Shown in pieces: positions 1-7,915 of a stretch of 25,641 nt of DNA; position 1 is the stretch's first letter, and every line of letters starts with the position of its first letter. The position numbers were made by a program, and so were the translations under genes. This stretch comes from UBA6183 sp046314755. GTDB lineage: Bacteria > Bacteroidota > Bacteroidia > UKL13-3. The notes under the pieces are model-generated. The model made no database searches and was not told the DNA's origin. It saw only the letters and a list, made by a program, of their open reading frames with translations. The DNA is taken from the NCBI GenBank assembly GCA_046314755.1, contig JBKDBG010000065.1:1-25641 (forward strand), read 5' to 3'.

Positions 1-2
1 CT

Positions 3-281
3 TTTGAAGGGAGTGTTAAAAAAGTAGCGGTTTGTGGCGGTTCGGGGAGCTTTTTGTTAAAAACAGCTATAAGTGCAGGTGCTCAGGCGTTTGTAACGGC
101 CGATTTTAAATATCATGAGTTTTTTGATGCCGAAGGACGCTTATTGGTAGCGGATATTGGCCATTATGAGAGCGAAATTTTTACTAATCAGTTAATTGCT
201 GATGAAATATCGAAAAATTTCCCTAAGTTCGCGGTCATTTTATCGCAAAAAAACACAAATCCGATTAATTATTATATTTAG
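3..281 (+). CDS. NIF3-like (DUF34) metal-binding protein, 3' end only
   Basis: The frame is open from the window edge, so the gene starts upstream; about 92 C-terminal residues are visible. The segment GSGSFLLKTAISAGAQAF followed by VTADFKYHEFF and DIGHYESE matches the C-terminal part of the NIF3/YbgI (DUF34) family, known for hexameric rings with a dinuclear metal site; the conserved His and Glu of the HYESE segment are typical metal ligands. The biochemical role of the family is unsettled. The gene stops 3 nt before the next start, so it is probably co-transcribed with the zinc-ribbon gene, a pairing common in Bacteroidota as far as I know. The TTG at 54 is internal and not a start. Confidence 0.88.
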   Translation, partial: FEGSVKKVAVCGGSGSFLLKTAISAGAQAFVTADFKYHEFFDAEGRLLVADIGHYESEIFTNQLIADEISKNFPKFAVILSQKNTNPINYYI

Positions 282-284
282 CGT

Positions 285-1037
285 ATGGCTGCTAACACTG
301 ATTTAAGCGTTGAACAAAAATTAAAAGCCTTGTACAGGCTTCAGGTTATTGATTCTAAAATAGACAAACTGCGTGCAGTAAGAGGAGAGCTCCCTATGGA
401 AGTAGCCGACCTTGAAGATGAACTAGCCGGTTTAGAAACCCGTGCTGAAAATTTAGAGGCTGAAATCAAACAGATGGAAGGTTCTATTGCAACCAATAAA
501 ACAAAAATTATGGATGCAAAAGCCAACATCAAAAAGTTTGAAAAGCAGTTGGAAAATGTAAAAAACAACCGTGAGTTCGATGCCTTGAATAAAGAAATTG
601 AAATTGCCGGTTTAGAAGTTCAGGCTGCAGAAAAGCGCATCAAAAATTTACAAGCTGATATCGAAGCTAAAAAATTAGGTCGCGAAGTTATTATCCAAGA
701 ATTGGATGGTCGTAAGGTTGATTTAAAAACCAAAAAGGCTGAATTGGATACCATAGTGGAAGAAACCGAAAAGGAAGAAGTAGAATTATTAAAACATCGT
801 GATCACGCTGCTTCAATTATCGAAGATCGTTTGTTAAGAGGTTACAACGGCATCCGTGCCAGCGTAAAGAACGGTATTGGTGTGGCTATCATCGAGCGTG
901 ATTCTTGTGGTGGTTGTTTCTCTAAAATTCCTCCGCAACGTCAAGCTGATATTCGTCAACGCAAGAAAATTCTTGTTTGCGAACACTGCGGCCGTGTATT
1001 GGTTGACTCACAGTTAGCCGAGGAAGTTACTATCTAA
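285..1037 (+). CDS. Coiled-coil protein with C-terminal C4 zinc ribbon (CT398-like)
   Basis: The protein has 250 residues. Residues about 8-175 are rich in Lys, Glu and Ala with heptad-like spacing, indicating a long helical hairpin or coiled coil. The C-terminus carries a four-cysteine zinc ribbon: C208-x2-C211 and C232-x2-C235. This layout matches the C4-type zinc-ribbon family (formerly DUF164) that includes chlamydial CT398. Its function is not firmly known; nucleic-acid or sigma-factor-related roles have been suggested for relatives. No signal peptide is present, so it should be cytoplasmic. It follows the NIF3-like gene by 3 nt and precedes the TPR gene by 25 nt, suggesting one operon. 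Confidence 0.85.
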   Translation: MAANTDLSVEQKLKALYRLQVIDSKIDKLRAVRGELPMEVADLEDELAGLETRAENLEAEIKQMEGSIATNKTKIMDAKANIKKFEKQLENVKNNREFDALNKEIEIAGLEVQAAEKRIKNLQADIEAKKLGREVIIQELDGRKVDLKTKKAELDTIVEETEKEEVELLKHRDHAASIIEDRLLRGYNGIRASVKNGIGVAIIERDSCGGCFSKIPPQRQADIRQRKKILVCEHCGRVLVDSQLAEEVTI

Positions 1038-1062
1038 AAAACATAAACTATTGTTATCAGCA

Positions 1063-2568
1063 ATGATACATAACAAAGGAGCAAGGGCTTTAATAGTTTT
1101 CTTGCTCCTTTTTATTTGCTCAACTGCTCAAGCTGAGCAACAGAGTGTATTTCATTTAACTCCGGGTTGTTTGGAGGCTCAAAAACACATTGCCGCTCTG
1201 CGCCTGCAAAAAGCAAAGGCCATATTGGCGGTTGAGAAAAAAAGTTTGCCACACAATGCTGCTGTGGCTTTTCTCGAAAATACATTAGACTACTATCAAA
1301 TTGTAACCTCACAGGATTTTTCATTGCTGAAGCCGGCTGAAAATGCCCGAAATAAAAGAGTGGAAGCATTAAAACGAATTCCTGCTTCAAGTCCTTTTTT
1401 GCTTTACACGCAAAGCGAAATGCATTTACAATGGGCTTTCTTAAAAATATTTCATGAGCATTACATTGGCGCAATGCTCGATTTTAGAACAGCTTATAAT
1501 TTAGCGGTTGAAAATCAAAAAAAGTTTCCTGCGTTTAAAGCGGGCAATAAAACAATAGGCTTATTTAAGGCTTTGGTGGGCTCAACACCCGATAATTATA
1601 AATGGGTATTGAGTGCAGTTGGATTAAAGGGTAATTTTGATGAAGGCATGACTATGATTGAACAGTATGTTCATTCCAATCCTTCTGATGAATTCATACT
1701 TGATGAACAAATGGCTGTGTTTTATTACGGGTTATTCCAAATGAATTTTGGCGATAAACAAAAGGCTTGGGAATTTGTGAAAAAACATACGAACGATTAC
1801 AAATCAAACCTCATAAGCAGTTACTTAAGGGCATATGTTGGGATGAAATCGGGGCATAATGAAGATGCAATAAACACACTTGCCGAAAGGCCAAAATCAA
1901 CGGATTACGAACCTTTTTACGTGCTCGATTATTTGTACGGACAAGCCAAATTAAACAGACTTGATGAAGATGCTGAACAACCGCTCAAACGATTTGTATC
2001 TTTTTACAAAGGAAAATTTTTGATGAAAGATGCTTACCGAAGAATTAGTTGGCATTATTTGTTAAGGGGTGAAAAAGATAAATATGAAGTTTACAAAGCG
2101 TTAAGTCAGCGTTACGGATCATCCAATTCTGAAGAAGATAAATATATTCAAAAAGAAGCACAATTGGGTCGTACTCCCGAGGTGATATTAATTAAAGCAC
2201 GCTTGTTGTTTGATGGCGGATATTACAATAAAGCAGAGGAAACCATTAAGCAAATCAACCCCGAAAAAACCACTGATATATACGTAAAGTTGGAATATCA
2301 TTATCGTTATGCGCGTATTTTACACGAACAAAACAAACTGCATAAAGCAATTGATTATTATTCTTATGTGGTAAAATATTCTCCTGTAAATACACCTTAT
2401 TACTTCGCTCCGAATTCATGTTTGCAAATGGGTTATATATACCAAAAACTAGGTTTTAATCAAATTGCGAAATCTCATTTTAATAATGTGTCTCTTTATT
2501 CCAGGGCAGAGTATGTAGATGGATTGAAACTTAAAGCCAAAATTGAATTGGAAAAAATTGATGGGTAA
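1063..2568 (+). CDS. Secreted TPR-repeat protein resembling the IML2/TTC39 (DUF3808) family
   Basis: The protein has 501 residues from the ATG at 1063; an in-frame TTG lies 12 nt upstream, but the ATG gives a clean signal peptide (hydrophobic stretch 9-22, cleavage likely near AQA-E). The mature part is helical with TPR-like repeats, clearest in the C-terminal third (for example around residues 380-480: KARLLFDGGYYNKAEETI, then paired helices with Y/A spacing). Residues about 164-200 (IGLFKALVGSTP, then VGLKGNFDEGMTMIE) resemble the signature of the eukaryotic IML2/TTC39 (DUF3808) repeat proteins. It is probably periplasmic and may act as a scaffold; no enzymatic motif is visible. It lies 25 nt after the zinc-ribbon gene, probably in the same operon. 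Confidence 0.75.
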   Translation: MIHNKGARALIVFLLLFICSTAQAEQQSVFHLTPGCLEAQKHIAALRLQKAKAILAVEKKSLPHNAAVAFLENTLDYYQIVTSQDFSLLKPAENARNKRVEALKRIPASSPFLLYTQSEMHLQWAFLKIFHEHYIGAMLDFRTAYNLAVENQKKFPAFKAGNKTIGLFKALVGSTPDNYKWVLSAVGLKGNFDEGMTMIEQYVHSNPSDEFILDEQMAVFYYGLFQMNFGDKQKAWEFVKKHTNDYKSNLISSYLRAYVGMKSGHNEDAINTLAERPKSTDYEPFYVLDYLYGQAKLNRLDEDAEQPLKRFVSFYKGKFLMKDAYRRISWHYLLRGEKDKYEVYKALSQRYGSSNSEEDKYIQKEAQLGRTPEVILIKARLLFDGGYYNKAEETIKQINPEKTTDIYVKLEYHYRYARILHEQNKLHKAIDYYSYVVKYSPVNTPYYFAPNSCLQMGYIYQKLGFNQIAKSHFNNVSLYSRAEYVDGLKLKAKIELEKIDG

Positions 2569-2603
2569 ACCAACCTTTGCTGCGTATACAGTATCTTCGT
2601 GTT

Positions 2604-3779
2604 ATGCATAAATTATTTGTTCTTATTTCTGGTTTATTAATTGGTGTATCTGCTTCAGCTCAAATTGAAGTAGTGAAGCAGCTCAGTAGTCAGGTTAATG
2701 AAGATTCTTTGATTACTTATGTAAAACAGCTTACCGGTTTATTGCCTGCCGATTTGCCTGACGGTCCGCAAGTTATTACTTCCCGTTTTACAGGTGATCT
2801 TGGAAATACACAAACATCAGAGTTTATCAAACATAAACTTAACCAATGGGGAGTTCCGTTTGAAGAAATAAAATTTAGTGCAACAGGCAACAATATCATA
2901 GCAAAAATTGAAGGTAGAAGAAAAGATAAGGTGTTGATGATAGGTGCACATTTTGATGCGGTAAGATTTAGTCCGGGTGCAGATGATAATGCAAGCGGAA
3001 CAGCCGCGGTACTGGAAATGGCACGTTTATGCGCAGGTAAACAATTTCCGGTTACTTTACATTTGGCTTTTTGGGATGAAGAAGAACAATTTTTAACCGG
3101 AAGTAGAGCTACTGCTCCGGCTTACGGAAGTGAATTGATTGCCTATCTCAACCATGATATGATTGCTTATGACAGTAACAACGACAGTTCATTTGATATT
3201 CATACCAGACCAATTGCCAATTCCATTGCTTTAGCAAATATTGTGTATAGTTGTATTGATTTGTATGATGTACCATTAAAACCACGTATCATTAATCCGG
3301 GTGAAACAGCCACAGATCATGGTTCGTTTTGGGAGTTAAACCGTACGGCTGTTGCCATAAACGAGGAGTATGCTTTTCAAGATGATTTTAACCCGCATTG
3401 GCATCAACGCACCGATTCACTTACATATTTCAATACTTCGTATTTCGTACGTTTAAGCCGATTTGGTTTTACTGCGTTTTTGCATTTAGCACATGATACC
3501 AGCCCAATTTTATCGGTATATGAAAAAAAATACCATGAGCCGGCAATGCAGGTTTATCCCAATCCATTTCATCAATCTTTGCAATTGCAATTGACACATT
3601 TACCTAAAGGCATATTTGAAATTACCTTGTTTGATGTGCATGGAAATAAAGTGTTGTTTGAAGAAACAACGGATACCTATCATGCTATTGAAACGGCTCA
3701 TTTACCTGCAGGTTTGTATTATTTGCAAGTGGCCAACAAATCAGAGGTGTTGCTCAAACAAAAGTTGATTAAGCAATAA
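2604..3779 (+). CDS. Secreted M28-family zinc metallopeptidase with T9SS sorting domain
   Basis: The protein has 391 residues from the ATG at 2604. A signal peptide (1-19, ending ASAQ) is followed by an M28 aminopeptidase-like domain. The co-catalytic two-zinc ligands are all present: H116-x-D118 (GAHFDAV), D127 (GADDNASG), E160-E161 (EEQFLTGS), D185 (NHDMIAY) and H239 (TDHGSF). Residues 317-391 form a T9SS type A sorting domain (VYPNPF at the start, GLYYLQV and a basic C-terminus), so the enzyme is predicted to cross the outer membrane and be surface-anchored or released. Its likely role is removal of N-terminal amino acids from extracellular peptides. It lies 35 nt after the TPR gene. It is convergent with the DUF4159 gene, 2 nt away, and no terminator hairpin is visible between them. 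Confidence 0.9.
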   Translation: MHKLFVLISGLLIGVSASAQIEVVKQLSSQVNEDSLITYVKQLTGLLPADLPDGPQVITSRFTGDLGNTQTSEFIKHKLNQWGVPFEEIKFSATGNNIIAKIEGRRKDKVLMIGAHFDAVRFSPGADDNASGTAAVLEMARLCAGKQFPVTLHLAFWDEEEQFLTGSRATAPAYGSELIAYLNHDMIAYDSNNDSSFDIHTRPIANSIALANIVYSCIDLYDVPLKPRIINPGETATDHGSFWELNRTAVAINEEYAFQDDFNPHWHQRTDSLTYFNTSYFVRLSRFGFTAFLHLAHDTSPILSVYEKKYHEPAMQVYPNPFHQSLQLQLTHLPKGIFEITLFDVHGNKVLFEETTDTYHAIETAHLPAGLYYLQVANKSEVLLKQKLIKQ

Positions 3780-3781
3780 AT

Positions 3782-4435
3782 TTATCGCCCGGTAAAAACA
3801 TATTGAACAATGTTTGCACCCATTTGCAGCGCCTTCAAACGAACGGCTTCAGGGTCGTTGTGCACTTCTTGATCTTCCCAGCCATTTCCTAAATCGCATT
3901 CGTATGTGTAAAAACAAACCAGCCTGCCTTTATAAAACAATCCAAAACCTTGGGCTGGCTTACCGTCATGTTCGTGTATCTTGGGAAGTCCGTTGTTAAA
4001 TTGAAATTTTTGATGATAAATGGGATGTGAAAACGGTAATTCAACAAATTCGCTTTCAGGAAAAACCTTTTTCATTTCTCTTCTGAAAAATTTATCTAAT
4101 CCGTAATTATCATCGGCATGCAAAAAACCTCCTGAGGTTAGGTACTTTCTTAAATTTTCTACTTCGAGGTTGTTTAAAATTATATTACCATGACCTGTTA
4201 AGTGCACAAACGGATAGTTAAATATATCTTTACTTCCTGCCTCCACAATATCTTCTTCAGCAGCTAAATTGGTGCCCAAATTTGTATTGCAAAATTTAAT
4301 TAGGTTGGGTAATGAAGTTTTGTTGGCATACCAATCGCCACCGCCATTGTATTTTAACTTGGCTATTTTAACCGTTGCGGGTGGCGCAAATGCGCTGGAT
4401 AAAAAAATACAAATGATTACAACAAGTTTTTGCAT
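3782..4435 (-). CDS. DUF4159 domain-containing exported protein
   Basis: The protein has 217 residues. A short hydrophobic N-terminus (MQKLVVIICIFLSSAFA) looks like a signal peptide. The remainder matches DUF4159: KLKYNGGGDWYANKTSLPNL near the N-terminus, then YPFVHLTGHGNI, the GGFLHADDNYG block and FYTYECDLGNGWED near the C-terminus. In some larger DUF4159 proteins this fold is linked to gliding or to class I glutamine amidotransferase-like domains, but no function is established for stand-alone versions. It lies 62 nt downstream of rsmE on the same strand. The stop codon is 2 nt from that of the convergent peptidase gene. Confidence 0.82.
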   Translation of the reverse strand: MQKLVVIICIFLSSAFAPPATVKIAKLKYNGGGDWYANKTSLPNLIKFCNTNLGTNLAAEEDIVEAGSKDIFNYPFVHLTGHGNIILNNLEVENLRKYLTSGGFLHADDNYGLDKFFRREMKKVFPESEFVELPFSHPIYHQKFQFNNGLPKIHEHDGKPAQGFGLFYKGRLVCFYTYECDLGNGWEDQEVHNDPEAVRLKALQMGANIVQYVFTGR

Positions 4436-4497
4436 TATGCCCTGATATGGTTACGAATTTAACGTTTACATTTATTTTATGCGTACAAAAAATCAAC

Positions 4498-5214
4498 TCA
4501 GGATAACAAGGCTTTCGCACTCATTACCCCAAATAATCCTGCTGTTTCTGTTCGTAATATGGTTTGTCCTAATGAAACCATTTGCCAATTATGTTGCTTA
4601 GCCAATGCGGTTTCGGTAGCCGTAAAATCGCCTTCCGGACCAATCAATAACGCAAATTCTTCAGGCTTATTTTTCATTAAATAATCGGCTATTCCATTTT
4701 GTTTATCTGCTTCACACCAAGCCAACAATTTGTGTTTATAAGGTAGATTGAATATTTCTGAAGCAGCAACTATCGGATGCAATTGAGGTAAATACCATTG
4801 CTTACTTTGTTTCATGGCACTTATCAATATTTTTTCGCATCGTTCTAAATTTACTTTATCACGTTCGCTGTTTGAGGTATGAACAAATGTAATTTCATCT
4901 ATCCCTACTTCTGTAGCCTTTTCTAATAACCATTCCATGCGTTCAAAATTTTTAGTAGGCGCTATAAATAAATGGATGTGATACTTTCTACCTGAAGATT
5001 GTTGTTTGCTGTAAACCGTACGTTGTGTGATGTTCAATTTACATTTTTTAGGGTGATCATCCACAATTACTGCTTCTGCATGTGTTCCTTTTCCATCGGC
5101 TAAATCAACCTTGCTGCCTTTTTGCATGCGCAATACCCGAATACAATGTTTCGATTCTTCCTCGGTTAGAGTGATTTCCTGAGCGCTTAAATCAGGTTGA
5201 AAAAATACATGCAT
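4498..5214 (-). CDS. rsmE: 16S rRNA (uracil-1498-N3)-methyltransferase RsmE
   Basis: The protein has 238 residues, the usual family length. An N-terminal PUA-like RNA-binding domain (about 1-70, with HCIRVLRMQKG) precedes a SPOUT knot methyltransferase domain. Key motifs are PTKNFERMEWLLEKATEVG (86-104), the SAM-binding loop GPEGDF (192-197) and LGQTILRTETA (215-225), which forms the trefoil knot. It methylates N3 of U1498 in helix 44 of 16S rRNA on the assembled 30S subunit, using SAM. It follows guaB on the same strand, but a strong hairpin terminator (5235-5260) separates them and no TAnnTTTG box is visible in the remaining 20 nt, so its expression probably depends on readthrough or an unrecognised promoter. 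Confidence 0.95.
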   Translation of the reverse strand: MHVFFQPDLSAQEITLTEEESKHCIRVLRMQKGSKVDLADGKGTHAEAVIVDDHPKKCKLNITQRTVYSKQQSSGRKYHIHLFIAPTKNFERMEWLLEKATEVGIDEITFVHTSNSERDKVNLERCEKILISAMKQSKQWYLPQLHPIVAASEIFNLPYKHKLLAWCEADKQNGIADYLMKNKPEEFALLIGPEGDFTATETALAKQHNWQMVSLGQTILRTETAGLFGVMSAKALLS

Positions 5215-5234
5215 ATCAGGTAGTGTTAAAGCAC

Positions 5235-5260
5235 AAAAAAAGCGGCAAAAGCCGCTTTTT
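5235..5260 (-). terminator. Rho-independent terminator of guaB
   Basis: AAAGCGGC, loop AAAA, GCCGCTTT forms a perfect GC-rich stem with A and T runs on both sides. It begins about 5 nt after the guaB stop on the minus strand and ends about 20 nt before the rsmE start. Confidence 0.88.
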
Positions 5261-5265
5261 ACAAA

Positions 5266-6738
5266 TTATTTTTTACTGTAGTTAGGAGCCTCTTTGGTAA
5301 TAATTACATCATGTGCATGACTTTCTTTAACGCCTGCACCGGTTATCTTCACAAATTTCGCTTTTTGTAAATCGGTGATGGTTTTGGCACCAACGTAACC
5401 CATACCGGCTCTTAATCCGCCAACATATTGGTAAATTACATCCTTTAATGAACCTTTAAACGGAACCATCCCCACAATACCTTCAGGAACTAATTTTGCA
5501 ATTTCTTCTTCAGCATCTTGAAAGTAGCGGTCTTTGCTTCCATCTTTCATGGCCTCAATACTACCCATGCCTCTATATGATTTAAATTTACGTCCTTCGT
5601 AAATTATGGTTTCACCCGGTGATTCTTCCGTACCTGCAAAAATACCTCCGGCCATAATGCTGTTGGCACCTGCTGCAAGTGCTTTCACCATGTCACCGCT
5701 GTAACGGATACCCCCATCAGCAATTACAGGCACACCGCTTCCTTTTAAGGCCTTGGCAGCTTCGTAAATGGCTGTGAGTTGAGGAACACCTATTCCTGCA
5801 ATAATACGTGTGGTACAAATTGAACCCGGTCCAACCCCTACTTTAACGCCATCAACACCCGCTTTCATTAAGGCTTTTGCACCATCACCTGTTGCCACAT
5901 TTCCTGCGATAATATCAATTTGGGTAAACTTTTTTCTTAAGCGTTTTATTTCATTAATTACAAATGCACTGTGGCCGTGTGCTGTATCAATCACTACCAA
6001 ATCTACACCGGCCTTGGTTAAGGCATTCATTCTGTCTTCTGTTTCCGGTGTAACGCCAACTGCTGCACCAACCAATAATCGGCCGTGTTGGTCTTTACAA
6101 GCATTCGGATTATTTTTAAGTTTTAAAATATCACGGTAGGTAATTAATCCAATCAACTTGCCTTTTTTATCAACCACAGGAAGTTTCTCAATTTTATATT
6201 TCTGTAAAATGAGTTCCGCCTTTTTCAAATCAGTTCCTTGTGGTGCCGTTACCAAATTTTCTTTGGTCATTACTTCACTCACTTTTTTACTCAGTTGTTT
6301 TTCAAAACGTAAATCACGGTTGGTTAAAATACCCACTAATTTGTATGAGTCGTCAACAATTGGAATCCCACCAATTTTATTTTCGCTCATCATTTTGTGT
6401 GCTTCTTTTAAAGTAGCGTTAATCGGAAGTGTCACAGGATCCATAATCATTCCGCTTTCACTTCTTTTTACGCGCCTAACCTCATCGGCTTGGCGCTCAA
6501 CACTCATGTTTTTATGTAAAATGCCTAAGCCCCCTTGTTGGGCAATAGCAATAGCCATTTCATATTCCGTAACCGTATCCATGGCTGCCGAAATAATCGG
6601 AACATTAATACGAATGTTTCTGGTGAGTTGGGTTGAAGTGTTTACATCGCGAGGAAGTACTTCAGAGAATGCGGGAAGCAACAAAACATCATCAAATGTG
6701 AGTCCTTCTCCGTAGAATTTTGATTTATCGTTAATCAT
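5266..6738 (-). CDS. guaB: Inosine-5'-monophosphate dehydrogenase
   Basis: The protein has 490 residues, full length. It oxidises IMP to XMP with NAD+, the committed step of GMP synthesis. The TIM-barrel core is interrupted by a Bateman module of two CBS domains (about 98-210, MIMDPVTLP to ITYRDIL). Visible functional residues are D251 (IDTAHGHS), the IMP/K+ loop GVGPGSICTT with catalytic C308, GVPVIADGGIRYSGD (336-349) for phosphate binding, the flap dyad R404-Y405, and EGIVGMVPFKG (419-429). All catalytic positions are intact. Transcription probably starts at a TAnnTTTG box (6769-6776). The whole leader is taken up by a perfect inverted repeat (6739-6765) abutting the start codon. A terminator follows the gene. 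Confidence 0.97.
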   Translation of the reverse strand: MINDKSKFYGEGLTFDDVLLLPAFSEVLPRDVNTSTQLTRNIRINVPIISAAMDTVTEYEMAIAIAQQGGLGILHKNMSVERQADEVRRVKRSESGMIMDPVTLPINATLKEAHKMMSENKIGGIPIVDDSYKLVGILTNRDLRFEKQLSKKVSEVMTKENLVTAPQGTDLKKAELILQKYKIEKLPVVDKKGKLIGLITYRDILKLKNNPNACKDQHGRLLVGAAVGVTPETEDRMNALTKAGVDLVVIDTAHGHSAFVINEIKRLRKKFTQIDIIAGNVATGDGAKALMKAGVDGVKVGVGPGSICTTRIIAGIGVPQLTAIYEAAKALKGSGVPVIADGGIRYSGDMVKALAAGANSIMAGGIFAGTEESPGETIIYEGRKFKSYRGMGSIEAMKDGSKDRYFQDAEEEIAKLVPEGIVGMVPFKGSLKDVIYQYVGGLRAGMGYVGAKTITDLQKAKFVKITGAGVKESHAHDVIITKEAPNYSKK

Positions 6739-6765
6739 GGCAAATAATACAATCCATTATTTGCC
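6739..6765 (-). promoter_or_regulatory. Perfect 10-bp inverted repeat filling the guaB leader
   Basis: On the plus strand GGCAAATAAT, spacer ACAATCC, ATTATTTGCC: two 10-nt arms that are exact reverse complements, 7 nt apart. The repeat ends at the base next to the guaB start codon and begins about 3 nt downstream of the TAnnTTTG box, so it would form a hairpin covering nearly the entire predicted 5' UTR, or act as an operator for a dimeric repressor. No poly-U follows it, so it is not a normal terminator. The regulatory role is inferred. Confidence 0.6.
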
Positions 6766-6768
6766 GTG

Positions 6769-6776
6769 CAAATGTA
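6769..6776 (-). promoter_or_regulatory. -7 promoter box (TACATTTG) of guaB
   Basis: The reverse complement of CAAATGTA is TACATTTG, an exact match to the Bacteroidota TAnnTTTG box, 30 nt upstream of the guaB start. No TTG was found 17-23 nt further upstream, so the -33 element is missing or degenerate. Confidence 0.55.
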
Positions 6777-6830
6777 AAGTATATCAACCTCTTCACATAA
6801 TAAATATTTGTTATCGAAGTAAATATTTAG

Positions 6831-7832
6831 CTATTTGTAATGTTTTAAAGCGTTTTCAAGGATGGTGATGTGCTCCTTTTGTAAACTTTTGGGCGCAATA
6901 ACCTGTACTTTATCTCCAAAACTGAGTATTTGCGCTTTGAGTTCATACGATAAAAATACCTTTAATTGTATCCTAAACTCTTGCTCGTTATCTGTTGTAA
7001 TTTGTTGAGTTTGGTGTAACGGCTGACTTTTAATGTAGGGAGCTTCTTCGGGTTTAAATAATAGTTCAACCAATTGCGGTTCGTAATCATACACCGAAAT
7101 GCCCAATGAATATTTGAAATAATCTTGCGCATGAAAGGAACTGTCTCTTGTAAAACTGTTTTTTGAAGGAATCAGGTTTTGAATTCTTTCCAAGGCAAAA
7201 GTTTGAATCCGTTCTTTGTTTAACACTTTACCCGAAACATACCAACGGTTTCGGTATTCTTTTAATACATAAGGCTGTAAGGTATAATGCTTGATTTCGG
7301 CATGCCCGTAACCTTTGTAATGAATAATCACTTCTTGCTGTTCTTTTATGGCTAATAACAATGGACTCAAATACTCATTTCCTTTTTGGTTTAAACTTTT
7401 TTCGGTTTCAACAATTTGTAAAAAATCATCACTCCCATACGTATTGCGTAGGTTTACATAATCTTCAATTTTCTCTACGGATTGAATAAATTGTTGAATG
7501 GGGCCAATGCCTTCAAACTGTTTAAGCAACGAGCAAGCAAACTCCAAGGCATAAATATCTTCCTGTTTCAGCGGTAAGTTATTGATGCTATAATTGGAGT
7601 CGGTGTAGTAATATCCTTTTTGTTTTCTATCATATTCAATGGGCGCAAAATAAGCCAGCTCTTCATCAAACTTCATATCATAAATATCCTGATCTATTGT
7701 TCTTGCACTCACACTCCCAAGTCCGCTGCATGCATCAATCAAGTCCGTTTTACTCGGAAATTTTTTAAACTTATTACGCAATGCAGTATCAATAATACGA
7801 TATCGGATAAAGGCGTTTTTATTTTTTGGCAT
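6831..7832 (-). CDS. WYL-domain transcriptional regulator with N-terminal HTH
   Basis: The protein has 333 residues, typical of YafY-like WYL regulators. Residues about 1-75 hold a helix-turn-helix-like region (FPSKTDLIDAC, then SVSARTIDQDIYDM, resembling the recognition helix of the family, and a YYYTD wing). The WYL domain spans about 160-225, with the signature near RWYVSG (196-201) and the downstream TFALERI. WYL domains bind nucleic acid or nucleotide ligands and often regulate DNA-damage or defence genes. No such genes are adjacent, so its target is unknown. It is divergent from the TIGR00266 gene (83 nt between starts) and sits 92 nt upstream of guaB on the same strand. Confidence 0.88.
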   Translation of the reverse strand: MPKNKNAFIRYRIIDTALRNKFKKFPSKTDLIDACSGLGSVSARTIDQDIYDMKFDEELAYFAPIEYDRKQKGYYYTDSNYSINNLPLKQEDIYALEFACSLLKQFEGIGPIQQFIQSVEKIEDYVNLRNTYGSDDFLQIVETEKSLNQKGNEYLSPLLLAIKEQQEVIIHYKGYGHAEIKHYTLQPYVLKEYRNRWYVSGKVLNKERIQTFALERIQNLIPSKNSFTRDSSFHAQDYFKYSLGISVYDYEPQLVELLFKPEEAPYIKSQPLHQTQQITTDNEQEFRIQLKVFLSYELKAQILSFGDKVQVIAPKSLQKEHITILENALKHYK

Positions 7833-7888
7833 ACTGCAAGGTAAAAAATGTTGGTGGTTTTATAAATAATGTTCGAGTAGGTATTTTG

Positions 7889-7896
7889 TATATTTG
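7889..7896 (+). promoter_or_regulatory. -7 promoter box (TATATTTG) of the TIGR00266 gene
   Basis: An exact match to TAnnTTTG ending 19 nt before the ATG at 7916, predicting a 5' UTR of about 12-15 nt. No TTG is seen at 17-23 nt upstream. The box supports the ATG at 7916 over the upstream in-frame ATG at 7826, which would lie before the promoter. Confidence 0.55.
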
Positions 7897-7915
7897 CCAT
7901 CAAATTAAGATAGCA

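Noticed and set aside
5810..6715. Plus-strand open frames opposite guaB
   Set aside because: guaB is unmistakable on the minus strand; the opposite frames show no recognisable protein.
7826..7915. N-terminal extension of the TIGR00266 protein from the ATG at 7826
   Set aside because: The extension contains the TATATTTG promoter box, and family similarity begins at the ATG at 7916.
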